Positions 1 through 11,549 of a stretch of 64,000 nt of DNA are shown here, in pieces. The notes under the pieces were generated by a model, which was given only the letters and a program-made list of their open reading frames with translations, searched no databases and was not told the DNA's origin. A program made the position numbers and the translations under genes. The DNA is from Acetobacteroides hydrogenigenes (GTDB lineage: Bacteria; Bacteroidota; Bacteroidia; Bacteroidales; ZOR0009): the NCBI RefSeq assembly GCF_004340205.1, contig NZ_SLWB01000006.1:124001-188000 (forward strand). Direction: 5' to 3'. How positions within the stretch are numbered: position 1 is the first letter of the stretch; every line of letters starts with the position of its first letter.

Positions 1-569
1 TTACGGTGAGTAAAGATGAGCAATACAGCCACAACGTTACCAAAAATAACCAGTGGCATTGGTGCATTGGGCTGTAATAGGCTAATAAAAGCAGGGTAAC
101 AAACGCCTGCTATCATAGAGCCTACCGAGACGTACCGTGTAGCAACAAAAACTACAGCAAACACTAAAATGCAGAGCAATGCGCTAACTGGGCTTAAAGC
201 AACCCCAATCCCCGCTAAAGTCGCCACACCTTTCCCTCCTCGAAATCCTGCAAAAATTGGAGCTATATGCCCAATCACAGCAAGAGCACCCAGCAGCAGC
301 TGAAAATTTACGAACTGGCTCGTTCCTGGAGTATAATCAGAGAAATGAACTAGCATAACAGCAACAAATCCCTTCACAAAGTCTAAAGTAAAAACGGGTA
401 GCGCAGCTTTTGGACCTAAAACCCTAAGCGTATTAGTTGCACCTGCATTTTTACTGCCATGCTCCCTTACATCTACCCCATAAAATCTCCTACCAATCCA
501 AACAGCGCTAGGAATCGAACCAATGATGTAAGCAATGAAAAGCTGAATTCCATTCAAAGCTAATTCCAT
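1..569 (-). CDS. plsY: Glycerol-3-phosphate acyltransferase PlsY (C-terminus cut by window edge)
   Basis: PlsY moves an acyl group from acyl phosphate to glycerol-3-phosphate, the first step of phospholipid synthesis, in the inner membrane. Translating the minus strand from the ATG at 569 gives about 189 residues that run off the left edge. The three family motifs are visible: GSIPSA near residue 17, GSKNAGATN near residue 38 and GFRGGKGVAT near residue 109, set between hydrophobic segments. The family is usually about 200-215 residues, so only a short C-terminal tail is missing. It is divergent from nth. Confidence 0.93.
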   Translation of the reverse strand, partial: MELALNGIQLFIAYIIGSIPSAVWIGRRFYGVDVREHGSKNAGATNTLRVLGPKAALPVFTLDFVKGFVAVMLVHFSDYTPGTSQFVNFQLLLGALAVIGHIAPIFAGFRGGKGVATLAGIGVALSPVSALLCILVFAVVFVATRYVSVGSMIAGVCYPAFISLLQPNAPMPLVIFGNVVAVLLIFTHR

Positions 570-846
570 AATCTCTAAAAATTTGTCCCTGCAAAGAAGT
601 GTAATTTATTTCTTTTGAACAAGTCGCTTACAACCTATTTTACAATAAAGAAATAAACCTCAATAACTTACAGGATGTTTTTTAACAAAATCTACCTTTT
701 ACTACCACTTTGTAATCTGTAAAACACCATAAGTTAGAGATTTAATCACGCTCCAACTATTGGTTCATCCAAAATGCAGTTAGCAATAAAAATCAACACA
801 TTAACAATCTCACAAATTTAAAGCCAACCTGTTAATCAAAAATGCG
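570..846. other. AT-rich divergent intergenic region
   Basis: Spacer between plsY and nth. It presumably holds the plsY promoter. No gene, RNA or strong repeat was seen. The nth -7 box lies just downstream of it. Confidence 0.5.
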
Positions 847-854
847 TATTTTTG
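847..854 (+). promoter_or_regulatory. Bacteroidota -7 box for nth
   Basis: TATTTTTG fits the Bacteroidota -7 consensus TAnnTTTG and sits 18 bases before the nth start codon. No convincing -33 TTTG lies about 20 bases upstream, so the call rests on the -7 box alone. Confidence 0.45.
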
Positions 855-872
855 ACAAATTAAGCCTAGATT

Positions 873-1517
873 ATGACTAAAAAGCAAAAATACGAGTTCA
901 TTGTTAAGTATTTCAGCGAGAAGATGCCAGACCCAAAAACAGAGCTGAAATACACAACCCCTTATGAGCTACTAGTTGCCGTAGTTCTATCGGCACAATG
1001 TACTGACAAGCGGGTAAACATGGTTACACCCAACTTTTTTAAAAGATTTCCAACGGTTGACACCCTTGCAGAGGGCAGCATTGAAGAAATATTTGACCTT
1101 ATTCGATCAATATCATATCCAAACAACAAGTCAAAGCATCTACATGGTATGGCTCAAATGTTGCTAAAGAGTTTCAACGGAGAAATTCCCTCGGATGTTG
1201 ACGAGCTGCAAATGCTTCCTGGAGTTGGACGAAAAACTGCAAATGTCATAGCATCAGTAATATTCAACAAACCTGCAATGGCTGTAGATACGCATGTATT
1301 CAGGGTTAGTAAACGATTAGGGCTAACCCCAAATGCAAAGAATCCTCTTGATACAGAAAGAGAACTTGTAAAACATTTTAAGGAAGAGCAGATCCCTAAC
1401 GCGCATCATTGGCTAATACTCCATGGCAGGTACACCTGCTTTGCTCGCAAGCCAAACTGCAAAGAGTGTGGATTAACCCCAGTATGCAGCTACTATCTTG
1501 ACTCTAGTTCAATGTAA
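873..1517 (+). CDS. nth: Endonuclease III (DNA glycosylase/AP lyase)
   Basis: Base-excision repair enzyme that removes oxidised pyrimidines and nicks the abasic site. The protein is 214 residues, the normal length. The helix-hairpin-helix LPGVGRKTANVI carries the catalytic lysine, and VDTHVFRV carries the catalytic aspartate. The C-terminus has the [4Fe-4S] ligand pattern C-x6-C-x2-C-x5-C (CFARKPNCKECGLTPVC). The ATG at 873 matches the usual N-terminus. It is a single gene divergent from plsY. Confidence 0.96.
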   Translation: MTKKQKYEFIVKYFSEKMPDPKTELKYTTPYELLVAVVLSAQCTDKRVNMVTPNFFKRFPTVDTLAEGSIEEIFDLIRSISYPNNKSKHLHGMAQMLLKSFNGEIPSDVDELQMLPGVGRKTANVIASVIFNKPAMAVDTHVFRVSKRLGLTPNAKNPLDTERELVKHFKEEQIPNAHHWLILHGRYTCFARKPNCKECGLTPVCSYYLDSSSM

Positions 1518-1575
1518 TATCTTTTTAGCAGCTTCCATAGATGCATCTATCCTCCTTGTTCCAAAACAATCGAAT

Positions 1576-2937
1576 ATGAAAAAGCTACCACTTATAATAG
1601 CATTCTTTCTAGCACTTACTTCTGTATTCGGGCAAAAAACAACCCTTACCATTAGGCTAAAAGAAAAGGCACCCATATCCGCCTACCTATACCTTAATCA
1701 AGGATCTACACTAGTTCCTGTCGATTCAATATTACTCGGCAAAGGTGTTTTTAGCTTTAACACCACAAAGTTCGTTCCTGGTGTATACTCTTTCGTACTA
1801 AGCGAAGACATGTTTGCACGATTCATCATCAACCACGAGAATGTTGAAATATCAACAACCTTGGAAGGGCTGGCCGACAGCGTGAGGATTATACAGTCGG
1901 AAGAAAATAAGGTTTACTATAAATTTTTGCACGAAAGAAGCAACTACAACAAGAAGAGCAATGCAATTAACGAACTTCTTAGCAGCTATCCTGTCAAGAA
2001 TAAGTTTACCAGACTTCTTGCAAAAGAAAAAAAGGCGCTCGAAAGCAACTACAATAAAGTTATTCAATACCTTATCAACGCCCAAGGCAACCTTTTGGCC
2101 TCGCAAATAATACTTTCGGAAATACCAACCAAAGCCCCCGAGAACCTTTCTCCCGAACAAAAACAACAGTACCTGATAGCCAACTGGTGGAATACCTTTC
2201 CTTTCGAAAACCCCAACATTACCAACACGCCAGGTATTGCCGAAAAACTCTGGGATTACTTCGACCTGTTTTACGTTGATGGAGTATCGCGCCAAGAGCA
2301 GGATAGCTACTTTAAACGAGCCATTGACGAGGTGATGAACCAGCCAAGCATATCTAAAGAGGTACAGACCTTTTTTGTAAGCGAAATGGTAAAAACATTT
2401 TCGCAATCGTCGCACGATGCCCTCATCGACTATATCAAGAAAAGCTACTCCCAAAATGCGCCTCCAAATCTAGATGCCGAGTTCGACAGAATTACCAACA
2501 CTGCAATTGGACGTATTGCCCCAAACTTCACGGTTCAAACCGACTCTACAAAAACAGAACTCCTGAAGATGAAAAGCCAAGGAGTTGTACTGATTTTCTG
2601 GTCCATGCAATGTTCGCACTGCCAAAAGCTTCTTCCAGAGATTAAAAAGAATTATGCCAAACTCAGGGCGTCCGGTTTTGAAGTAATTGCGGTAAACCTC
2701 GATGCTTACCGCCCCGCATGGAAGCTTGACGTTGCAAAAAATGGCTACCCATGGATTAATATGAACGTGCAAAATCCGTATAACGACCCCATCACAGCTA
2801 GCTACAACGTCACAGGAACTCCTACCATATTCATCCTCGATTCCGAAAAACGTATTGTCGAAAAACCAAACGACATAAAGGAGATCATGAAAGCAGTAGA
2901 ATCCATCAACCATAAAACAAAAGAGGAAGGCAATTAG
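1576..2937 (+). CDS. TlpA/ResA-like thioredoxin-fold protein, exported
   Basis: A periplasmic thiol-disulfide protein of the large Bacteroidota TlpA-like group. The start at 1576 is chosen over an in-frame codon at 1498 because it begins a clear signal peptide (MKKLPLIIAFFLALTSVFG) and because 1498 lies inside nth. The 453-residue protein has an N-terminal beta-rich region and a helical middle of the kind common in this group. A C-terminal thioredoxin domain from about residue 315 holds the redox pair in MQCSHCQ and the cis-proline in TGTPT. Its substrate cannot be read from the sequence. It is convergent with pyk, and a hairpin overlaps its stop codon. Confidence 0.85.
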   Translation: MKKLPLIIAFFLALTSVFGQKTTLTIRLKEKAPISAYLYLNQGSTLVPVDSILLGKGVFSFNTTKFVPGVYSFVLSEDMFARFIINHENVEISTTLEGLADSVRIIQSEENKVYYKFLHERSNYNKKSNAINELLSSYPVKNKFTRLLAKEKKALESNYNKVIQYLINAQGNLLASQIILSEIPTKAPENLSPEQKQQYLIANWWNTFPFENPNITNTPGIAEKLWDYFDLFYVDGVSRQEQDSYFKRAIDEVMNQPSISKEVQTFFVSEMVKTFSQSSHDALIDYIKKSYSQNAPPNLDAEFDRITNTAIGRIAPNFTVQTDSTKTELLKMKSQGVVLIFWSMQCSHCQKLLPEIKKNYAKLRASGFEVIAVNLDAYRPAWKLDVAKNGYPWINMNVQNPYNDPITASYNVTGTPTIFILDSEKRIVEKPNDIKEIMKAVESINHKTKEEGN

Positions 2938-2957
2938 CCTTCCTCTTTTGTTTTATG
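2911..2957. terminator. Bidirectional terminator hairpin between the TlpA-like gene and pyk
   Basis: Perfect inverted repeat: 21-base arms at 2911-2931 and 2937-2957 around a 5-base loop. The A/T-rich arm ends supply T-rich tails in both directions. The left arm and loop lie inside the last codons of the TlpA-like gene, whose stop codon (2935-2937) reaches the first base of the right arm. It serves two convergent genes. Confidence 0.88.
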
Positions 2958-2978
2958 CTGCTAACGTTAGATGAGGAC

Positions 2979-4403
2979 TTATTCTCCTCCTGTCATATTC
3001 TTTACGTTCGAAATCTCCATAAAAGAAGCCCCACTATTTTTTCCGAAGCTTCCGCCTACAACAATAATCAAATCTTCTGGATTAAACTTTCCCTTATCGC
3101 TAACGATCTTTACTGCATCTCGAATAAACTCGTCTCGACTTTCGCGAGGAGAGAAATACTCTGAGTAAACACCATAAGAAAGGGCAAGCTCGCGCACAAC
3201 GCGTTTTTTATAGCATTTTGCAAATACGGGCAACTTCCCCCTAAATGCGGCCATATATCTACCTGTACGACCTGTATTTGTATCTATAATCACTGCTTTA
3301 ATAGGCAAACTCAATGAGGCCTTAACCGCCGAACGTGCAAGTTGCGCAGTTATCTCATTATTTACTCGAATGTAGCTAATCTCTTCTTCTGGGTTAAGGT
3401 GCTTTTCAATCTCAACAGCAACACGACTCATTGTTTTTACTGCATCAATCGGATATTTTCCATATGCAGTTTCACCGCTAAGCATGATAGCATCTGTACG
3501 CTGATATATTGCATTGGCAATATCGCTCACCTCTGCACGCGTTGGACGTGGATTATCAATCATAGTGTGGAGCATCTGCGTTGCAATGATAACCGGCTTG
3601 CGCATCTGCATTGCTGCACGAATCAGCTTACGCTGAACCACCGGAATCTGCTCAGCAGGAAGTTCTACCCCTAAATCGCCACGAGCAACCATAATCCCAT
3701 AAGAATAGTTAAGAATCTCTTCAATATTCTCAACCCCTTCCTGATTCTCGATCTTTGATATGATCTTAACGTTGCTATTCTTCTCGTCAAGAATTCTTTG
3801 AATAGCCATCAGATCGTGCTTGTTACGAACAAAAGAGTGAGCAATAAAATCGATGTCGTTATCGATAGCCCAATGTATAAAATCAATATCTTTATCGCTA
3901 AGAGCTGGCAATTTTACCTGTACTCCTGGCACATTAACGCTCTTCTTTCCCTTTAAAGTTCCATTATCCTGCGATTCGCAGAAAAGGTATTCATCGTTTT
4001 TATCGATTACCAAGAAGGCCAGTTCTCCATCATCAACAAGGATGGATGAGCCAACAGGAATGTCCTTCACAAAATCGTTATACGAAACGTATACGGTATC
4101 CCCAAATGATAATCCGTTACTATCCCCCTTAAACTTAAGCTTATCTCCATGCTTTACAACGATATTCTCCTCATCCTTCATCTTGCATGTGCGCACCTCA
4201 GGCCCTTTGGTGTCAACAAGGATGGCGATTTTTTCGGATACAGCCCTAACATTTTCAATTACTCGTGTAGAATCTTCCGGAGTTTGATGAGCAGTATTTA
4301 AACGAACAACATCCATTCCAGCTTCGTAGAGTTGACGAATAAATTCAATATCACACCGTCTGTCTGAAATGGTTGCTACAATTTTCGTTTTCTTTAGCAT
4401 CAT
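2979..4403 (-). CDS. pyk: Pyruvate kinase
   Basis: Converts PEP and ADP to pyruvate and ATP, the last step of glycolysis. The 474-residue length is normal. The N-terminus (KTKIVATISDRRCD) is the Bacteroidota form of the usual ATxGP segment. The substrate-binding stretch ISKIENQEGVENIEEI carries the catalytic lysine and the metal-ligand glutamate. It is followed by MVARGDLGVELP and the ATQMLHTM and PTRAEVSDIANAI stretches. The C-terminal regulatory domain is complete. Two consecutive ATGs at 4403 and 4400 make the exact start ambiguous by one residue. A -7 box lies 41 bases upstream. Confidence 0.97.
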   Translation of the reverse strand: MMLKKTKIVATISDRRCDIEFIRQLYEAGMDVVRLNTAHQTPEDSTRVIENVRAVSEKIAILVDTKGPEVRTCKMKDEENIVVKHGDKLKFKGDSNGLSFGDTVYVSYNDFVKDIPVGSSILVDDGELAFLVIDKNDEYLFCESQDNGTLKGKKSVNVPGVQVKLPALSDKDIDFIHWAIDNDIDFIAHSFVRNKHDLMAIQRILDEKNSNVKIISKIENQEGVENIEEILNYSYGIMVARGDLGVELPAEQIPVVQRKLIRAAMQMRKPVIIATQMLHTMIDNPRPTRAEVSDIANAIYQRTDAIMLSGETAYGKYPIDAVKTMSRVAVEIEKHLNPEEEISYIRVNNEITAQLARSAVKASLSLPIKAVIIDTNTGRTGRYMAAFRGKLPVFAKCYKKRVVRELALSYGVYSEYFSPRESRDEFIRDAVKIVSDKGKFNPEDLIIVVGGSFGKNSGASFMEISNVKNMTGGE

Positions 4404-4443
4404 AATGCAGTTTTACTGAGTTCGCTTGTATTACTATTTAGCA

Positions 4444-4451
4444 CAAAGGTA
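4444..4451 (-). promoter_or_regulatory. Bacteroidota -7 box for pyk
   Basis: TACCTTTG on the minus strand, 41 bases before the pyk start codon, matches TAnnTTTG exactly. A TTTA about 20 bases further upstream is a weak -33 match. Confidence 0.6.
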
Positions 4452-4633
4452 GTCTTTTAAAAGTATCCCTAAAGCGTTGTACGCCAGCCTTCACTCATTT
4501 TAACAGAACGATTTTCACCCTAGTTGCACACCCTGTTTTTGCATTAACCAAAAAAACACCTTAAGCAAGTCAAGTACTATAAAAAACCGATCAAGATCGC
4601 TATATTCGCAACTTTGAATAATATGGTGTGGAG

Positions 4634-5539
4634 ATGGAATGGATCAATTACAAAACCGACTATTTGAATTTCCTACGGTTGGAAAAGTCGCTCTCTGAAA
4701 ATTCTTTAATGGCCTACGAAAGAGACTTCAACAAGCTGAGTTCTTTCGTGGAAAAGAACTATCCAAAACTACCTCCAACGGCAGTCAGCCAACAGCACCT
4801 CGAAGAATTTTTAGCGTCGCTATACGACGATGGTCTAAACGCTCGCTCTCAGGCAAGAGTTTTGAGCAGCATTAAAGGCTTCTACAAGTTTCTTATGCTA
4901 GAAGATGAAATTGAAGAAGATCCAACCGAGCTTATTCAAGGTCCAAAATTAGACAGAAAACTCCCCCATGTTCTTTCAGTCGAAGAAATAGATCTCCTTA
5001 TTAACGCCATAGACCTTAGCAAGCTTGAAGGATCACGAAATAGGGCGATACTCGAAACGCTATACAGCTGTGGCCTACGCGTATCGGAAGCCATCAACCT
5101 TCGCCTTAGCGACTTATTCTTTAAGGAAGAGTACATCAGAATAATAGGAAAAGGAGACAAAGAACGCCTTGTCCCCATCAACCAAAAAGCAATAGGATAC
5201 ATAGAAAAGTACCTTGTAGACCGAAGTAGGCTAAACATAAACCCAAAATCGGAGAATATACTCTTCCTAAACCGGCGGGGAAATCAGCTTACCAGAGTTA
5301 TGGTGTTTACCATTATTAAGGATCTAAGCCGAAAAGTTGGGTTAAACAAAAAGATAAGCCCTCACACCTTTCGTCATTCATTCGCATCCCACCTTTTTGA
5401 AAGAGGGGCCGATTTAAAAGTAATCCAAGAACTTCTTGGTCACGAAACCATTATTACAACCGAAATTTACACACATCTCGAAAAAGAGCATTTACGCGAA
5501 GTACTGCTAATGCATCACCCTCGAGCAGTTGCGCCATAA
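4634..5539 (+). CDS. xerD: Site-specific tyrosine recombinase, XerD type
   Basis: Resolves chromosome dimers at the dif site together with a partner recombinase. The N-terminal SAM-like domain (about residues 1-90) is followed by the catalytic domain. The catalytic residues are the first Arg in SCGLRVSEA, HTFRHSFASH with the second Arg and a His, LLGHETI with a further His, and the nucleophilic Tyr in TTEIYTH. The length of about 300 residues is typical. ATG 4634 is preferred, but an in-frame GTG at 4628 would add two residues. With no adjacent integron or phage genes, a housekeeping role is likely. XerC versus XerD is assigned by general similarity only. Confidence 0.88.
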   Translation: MEWINYKTDYLNFLRLEKSLSENSLMAYERDFNKLSSFVEKNYPKLPPTAVSQQHLEEFLASLYDDGLNARSQARVLSSIKGFYKFLMLEDEIEEDPTELIQGPKLDRKLPHVLSVEEIDLLINAIDLSKLEGSRNRAILETLYSCGLRVSEAINLRLSDLFFKEEYIRIIGKGDKERLVPINQKAIGYIEKYLVDRSRLNINPKSENILFLNRRGNQLTRVMVFTIIKDLSRKVGLNKKISPHTFRHSFASHLFERGADLKVIQELLGHETIITTEIYTHLEKEHLREVLLMHHPRAVAP

Positions 5540-5656
5540 ACCTTTAGCCGAAATCCAAACAAACTCCAAACCGCTACTATTCAATCAATTAGTACTGATT
5601 CGCACTGTTGCTTAAGCTATAACACAGTTTAAGAAAAGCAATTTTGTAAAATTTCA

Positions 5657-5664
5657 TACCTTTG
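5657..5664 (+). promoter_or_regulatory. Bacteroidota -7 box for ppdK
   Basis: TACCTTTG matches TAnnTTTG exactly, 59 bases before the ppdK start codon. No clean -33 element is seen at the expected spacing. Confidence 0.6.
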
Positions 5665-5723
5665 AAGCCCTTATTGAGTTGTATCACAAAGCGAAATAAC
5701 AACCTAAAAACAATTTCGATAAA

Positions 5724-8462
5724 ATGTCACAAGTAAAACGCGTGTATACCTTCGGAAACAAGCAAGCCGAAGGTAATGGTAAGATGCGTGAGCTTCTTGG
5801 CGGTAAAGGTGCTAACCTTGCCGAAATGAACCTCATCGGCATGCCAGTTCCTCCCGGATTCACCATCACTACTGAAGTATGTACAGAGTACTACAAGCTA
5901 GGTAAGGACCAAGTTGTAGAACTTCTTAAGCCAGAAGTAGAGAAAGCAGTTAAGTACGTTGAAGAAATTATGGGCGTTAAGTTTGGTAATAACGAAGACC
6001 CTCTTCTTCTTTCAGTACGCTCTGGTTCTCGCGCTTCTATGCCAGGTATGATGGATACCATTCTGAACCTAGGCTTGAACGACGAGGCGGTTGCTGGTAT
6101 TGCTAAGAAGAGCGGCAACGAAAGATTTGCTTGGGACTCATACCGTCGTTTCGTACAAATGTACGGTGACGTAGTACTTGGTATGAAGCCAGCTTCTAAG
6201 GAAGAAGAAGATCCATTCGAAGTTATCATCCACACCCTTAAAGAAGAAAAGGGCGTTCATAACGATACAGACCTTACTACCGAAGACCTCAAGGACCTTG
6301 TAAAGCGCTTTAAGGCAGCCGTTAAGGAAGTTACTGGACACGATTTCCCAACATCTCCATGGGAGCAGCTTTGGGGTGCCGTTTGCTCGGTATTCGACAG
6401 CTGGATGAACGAGCGTGCTATCCTTTACCGTCAGCTTAACAAGATCCCAGAAGAATGGGGTACTGCAGTTAACGTTCAAGCGATGGTATTCGGTAACATG
6501 GGCGAAACCTCTGCTACTGGTGTATGTTTCTCTCGCGACTCAAGCACTGGCGAAAACCTATTTAACGGTGAGTACCTAGTTAACGCACAAGGCGAAGACG
6601 TAGTTGCAGGTATCCGTACCCCACAAGAAATCACCATCATCGGTTCACAACGTTGGGCTGAGCGTAAGGGCATGTCTGAAGCAGAAAGAAAGGCAACTTT
6701 CCCTTCTCTTGAAGAGGTTATGCCAGCTGCTTACAAGGAACTATTCGATATCCAGAAGAAGATGGACACCTACTTCAAGGATATGCAAGATATGGAGTTC
6801 ACCATCCAAGATGGTAAACTTTGGATGCTTCAAACCCGTGCTGGAAAGCGTACTGGTGCTGCTATGGTTAAGATCGCCATGGACATGCTTCGCGAAGGTC
6901 TTATCACCGAAGAAGAAGCCATTCTACGCGTTGAGCCAAACAAGCTAGACGAGCTACTCCACCCAGTATTCGATAAGGCTGCTATCAAGAGCGCAAAGAC
7001 GATTTCTCGTGGTCTTCCAGCTTCTCCAGGTGCAGCTACCGGCCAAATCGTTTTCTTTGCTGATGACGCTGAGGCTTGGGCTAACCAAGGAAAGGAAACC
7101 ATCCTTGTTCGTATCGAAACCTCTCCAGAAGACCTTAAGGGTATGAACGTTGCTAACGGTATCCTTACCGCTCGTGGTGGTATGACCTCTCACGCTGCCG
7201 TTGTGGCTCGTGGTATGGGTAAGTGCTGCGTATCGGGTGCTAGCAACCTTAAGATCGACTACAAGGCTCGCACTCTAGAAATCGACGGAAAGGTTTACAA
7301 CGAAGGAGACTTTATCTCGCTAAACGGTACCACCGGTGAAGTTTACGAAGGTAAGGTTGCTACCCAAAAGCCAGAGCTTAGCGGTGACTTCGGCGAAATT
7401 ATGAAGCTTGCCGACAAGTACGCTAAGATGCTTGTTAGAACCAACGCTGATACCCCACACGATGCTAAGGTGGCACGCGAGTTCGGCGCTCAAGGTATTG
7501 GCCTTTGCCGTACCGAGCACATGTTCTTCGAAGGCGACCGCATCAAGAGCGTTCGCGAGATGATTCTTGCTAACGATGAGGCTGGCCGTCGTAAGGCGCT
7601 TGCTAAGCTTCTTCCTATCCAACGCGAAGACTTCGAAGGCCTATTCGAAGTTATGGCTGGTCTTGCCGTAACCGTACGTCTACTTGACCCACCATTGCAC
7701 GAGTTCGTTCCTCACGAAGAAAAGCAACAGCGCGAAATGGCTGCTGAGCTTGGCATCACCTTCGAGGAAGTACGCGAAAAAGTACACAGCCTTGCTGAGG
7801 TTAACCCAATGCTTGGACACCGTGGCTGCCGCCTAGGTAACACCTACCCAGAAATCACCGAGATGCAAGCTCGCGCTATCATCGAGGCTGCTCTTAACCT
7901 TAAGAAGAAGGGCGTTGATGCTGCTAAGGTAGAAATCATGGTTCCTCTTGTTGGTAACGTTAAGGAGCTTGAGTACCAAAAGGACATCATCGAAACCACC
8001 ATCGCTAAGGTATTCGAAGAGTACGGTGATACAGTTGAGTACACCATTGGTACCATGATCGAGGTTCCTCGTGCTGCTGTAACCGCTGACGAGATTGCTA
8101 AGGTTGCTCAGTTCTTCTCATTCGGAACCAACGACCTTACCCAGATGACCCTTGGTTTCTCTCGCGACGATATCGGTAAGTTCCTTCCTGAATATCTTAA
8201 GAGAGGTATCCTTAAGGTTGATCCATTCGAAGTACTCGACCAAGACGGCGTAGGCCAACTTGTTAAGGGTGCTGTTGCTAAGGGTCGTAGCACTCGCGAA
8301 AACCTTAAGTGCGGTATCTGCGGTGAGCACGGTGGAGAGCCATCATCAGTTGAATTCTGCCACTTCGCAGGACTTAACTACGTTTCTTGCTCGCCATACC
8401 GTGTGCCAATCGCTCGCCTAGCTGCTGCTCAAGCTGCTATCAAGGAAAGCAAAATGAAGTAG
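5724..8462 (+). CDS. ppdK: Pyruvate, phosphate dikinase
   Basis: Interconverts pyruvate + ATP + Pi and PEP + AMP + PPi. The 912-residue protein has the whole architecture. An ATP-grasp domain begins with GGKGANLAEM. The swivelling phosphohistidine domain carries the catalytic His in GGMTSHAAVVARGMGK near residue 490. The C-terminal PEP-binding barrel includes GIGLCRTEHMF, LGHRGCRLG, FGTNDLTQ and the catalytic Cys in KCGICGEHGG. Codon use is strongly biased (GCT, AAG, CTT and GGT preferred), as in the mmdA operon, which suggests high expression. With pyruvate kinase 1.3 kb away and a membrane pyrophosphatase at 33 kb, it may run in the PPi-linked direction. Confidence 0.97.
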   Translation: MSQVKRVYTFGNKQAEGNGKMRELLGGKGANLAEMNLIGMPVPPGFTITTEVCTEYYKLGKDQVVELLKPEVEKAVKYVEEIMGVKFGNNEDPLLLSVRSGSRASMPGMMDTILNLGLNDEAVAGIAKKSGNERFAWDSYRRFVQMYGDVVLGMKPASKEEEDPFEVIIHTLKEEKGVHNDTDLTTEDLKDLVKRFKAAVKEVTGHDFPTSPWEQLWGAVCSVFDSWMNERAILYRQLNKIPEEWGTAVNVQAMVFGNMGETSATGVCFSRDSSTGENLFNGEYLVNAQGEDVVAGIRTPQEITIIGSQRWAERKGMSEAERKATFPSLEEVMPAAYKELFDIQKKMDTYFKDMQDMEFTIQDGKLWMLQTRAGKRTGAAMVKIAMDMLREGLITEEEAILRVEPNKLDELLHPVFDKAAIKSAKTISRGLPASPGAATGQIVFFADDAEAWANQGKETILVRIETSPEDLKGMNVANGILTARGGMTSHAAVVARGMGKCCVSGASNLKIDYKARTLEIDGKVYNEGDFISLNGTTGEVYEGKVATQKPELSGDFGEIMKLADKYAKMLVRTNADTPHDAKVAREFGAQGIGLCRTEHMFFEGDRIKSVREMILANDEAGRRKALAKLLPIQREDFEGLFEVMAGLAVTVRLLDPPLHEFVPHEEKQQREMAAELGITFEEVREKVHSLAEVNPMLGHRGCRLGNTYPEITEMQARAIIEAALNLKKKGVDAAKVEIMVPLVGNVKELEYQKDIIETTIAKVFEEYGDTVEYTIGTMIEVPRAAVTADEIAKVAQFFSFGTNDLTQMTLGFSRDDIGKFLPEYLKRGILKVDPFEVLDQDGVGQLVKGAVAKGRSTRENLKCGICGEHGGEPSSVEFCHFAGLNYVSCSPYRVPIARLAAAQAAIKESKMK

Positions 8463-8481
8463 TTGACACTTCCTTAAATAT

Positions 8482-8512
8482 AAAGAGCCGCCTTTGTGCG
8501 GCTCTTTTTTTT
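8482..8512 (+). terminator. Rho-independent terminator of ppdK
   Basis: A 10-bp stem (8482-8491 with 8498-8507) and a 6-base loop are followed by a run of eight T, 20 bases after the ppdK stop codon. Confidence 0.92.
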
Positions 8513-8520
8513 GTTCTACA

Positions 8521-8720
8521 CCACCTGTCACTCTGACATAAAGAGAATGAGACCACATCGGAAGATCTACGTAGGAGTCCGTAGGATGTACGTAGGATCT
8601 CTGCATGACAAATTGTCGCATTTTCCTCAAAGCTCATAGTACATTCTTCTGCCCCCCCATAAAGCGCCTCTTGCAACCAAAAGGTGATAAATATCATATC
8701 AGCCCCAACTTTTGCCCCAA
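8521..8720. repeat. Low-complexity intergenic repeat upstream of copA
   Basis: No gene. The motif CGTAGGA recurs three times between about 8569 and 8599, bounded by GTCACTCTGA and GCATGACAA. This resembles the short repeat tracts found between Bacteroidota genes. Its function is unknown. Confidence 0.4.
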
Positions 8721-8726
8721 TCATCC

Positions 8727-8734
8727 TATTTTTG
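8727..8734 (+). promoter_or_regulatory. Possible -7 box for copA
   Basis: TATTTTTG fits TAnnTTTG and lies 15 bases before the copA start codon, which would give a very short leader. No copper-responsive operator could be recognised. Confidence 0.4.
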
Positions 8735-8749
8735 TAGAAAACCATTGCT

Positions 8750-11161
<2,412 letters not shown>

Positions 11162-11199
11162 CGTAGAATGTTACTAGGGAAACCGTAAAATAGAATACC

Positions 11200-11409
11200 A
11201 TGACCAAGTTTGAGTTTAAGACAACAATTAACTGCGGCGGATGCCTGGCAAAGGTAAAGCCAGTACTCGACGCCAACAGCAGCATAAAAAGCTGGAAAGT
11301 CGACACATCGACACCCGAAAAGGTACTAACCGTGGAAACCGACAGTGCAACGCCCGAGCAAATCATCGAAGCGCTGTCCAAAATTGGGTATAAAGCAGAG
11401 CTTAAATAA
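11200..11409 (+). CDS. Small heavy-metal-binding (copper chaperone-like) protein
   Basis: A 69-residue, single-domain HMA protein, the usual size of CopZ-type chaperones. Its metal site is INCGGC, with the CxxC cysteines near residues 10 and 13. The rest follows the beta-alpha-beta pattern ending IIEALSKIGYKAEL. It lies directly after copA on the same strand and probably delivers Cu(I) to the ATPase. CGGC replaces the more common MxCxxC, so metal preference is not certain. Confidence 0.85.
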   Translation: MTKFEFKTTINCGGCLAKVKPVLDANSSIKSWKVDTSTPEKVLTVETDSATPEQIIEALSKIGYKAELK

Positions 11410-11448
11410 GCAACACCTTTTGATTGATTCATACGATAATGCAAGATT

Positions 11449-11467
11449 GAGCAACGTGCTCTTTTTT
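11449..11467 (+). terminator. Terminator of the copA operon
   Basis: A 5-bp GAGCA/TGCTC stem with a 3-base loop is followed by six T. Outer complementary AATGCAA/TTGCATT segments extend the structure. It sits 39 bases after the chaperone stop codon. Confidence 0.7.
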
Positions 11468-11549
11468 GCATTATTTGCATACGCGCAGCCGTAACCCCGC
11501 GCTTGGTGATAATTAATATTTATCTTGCCCAAAAGAATACAGAGCAGCA

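Noticed and set aside
5891-8330. Antisense frames inside ppdK
   Set aside because: Shadows of strong codon bias in the real gene; no domain or start support.
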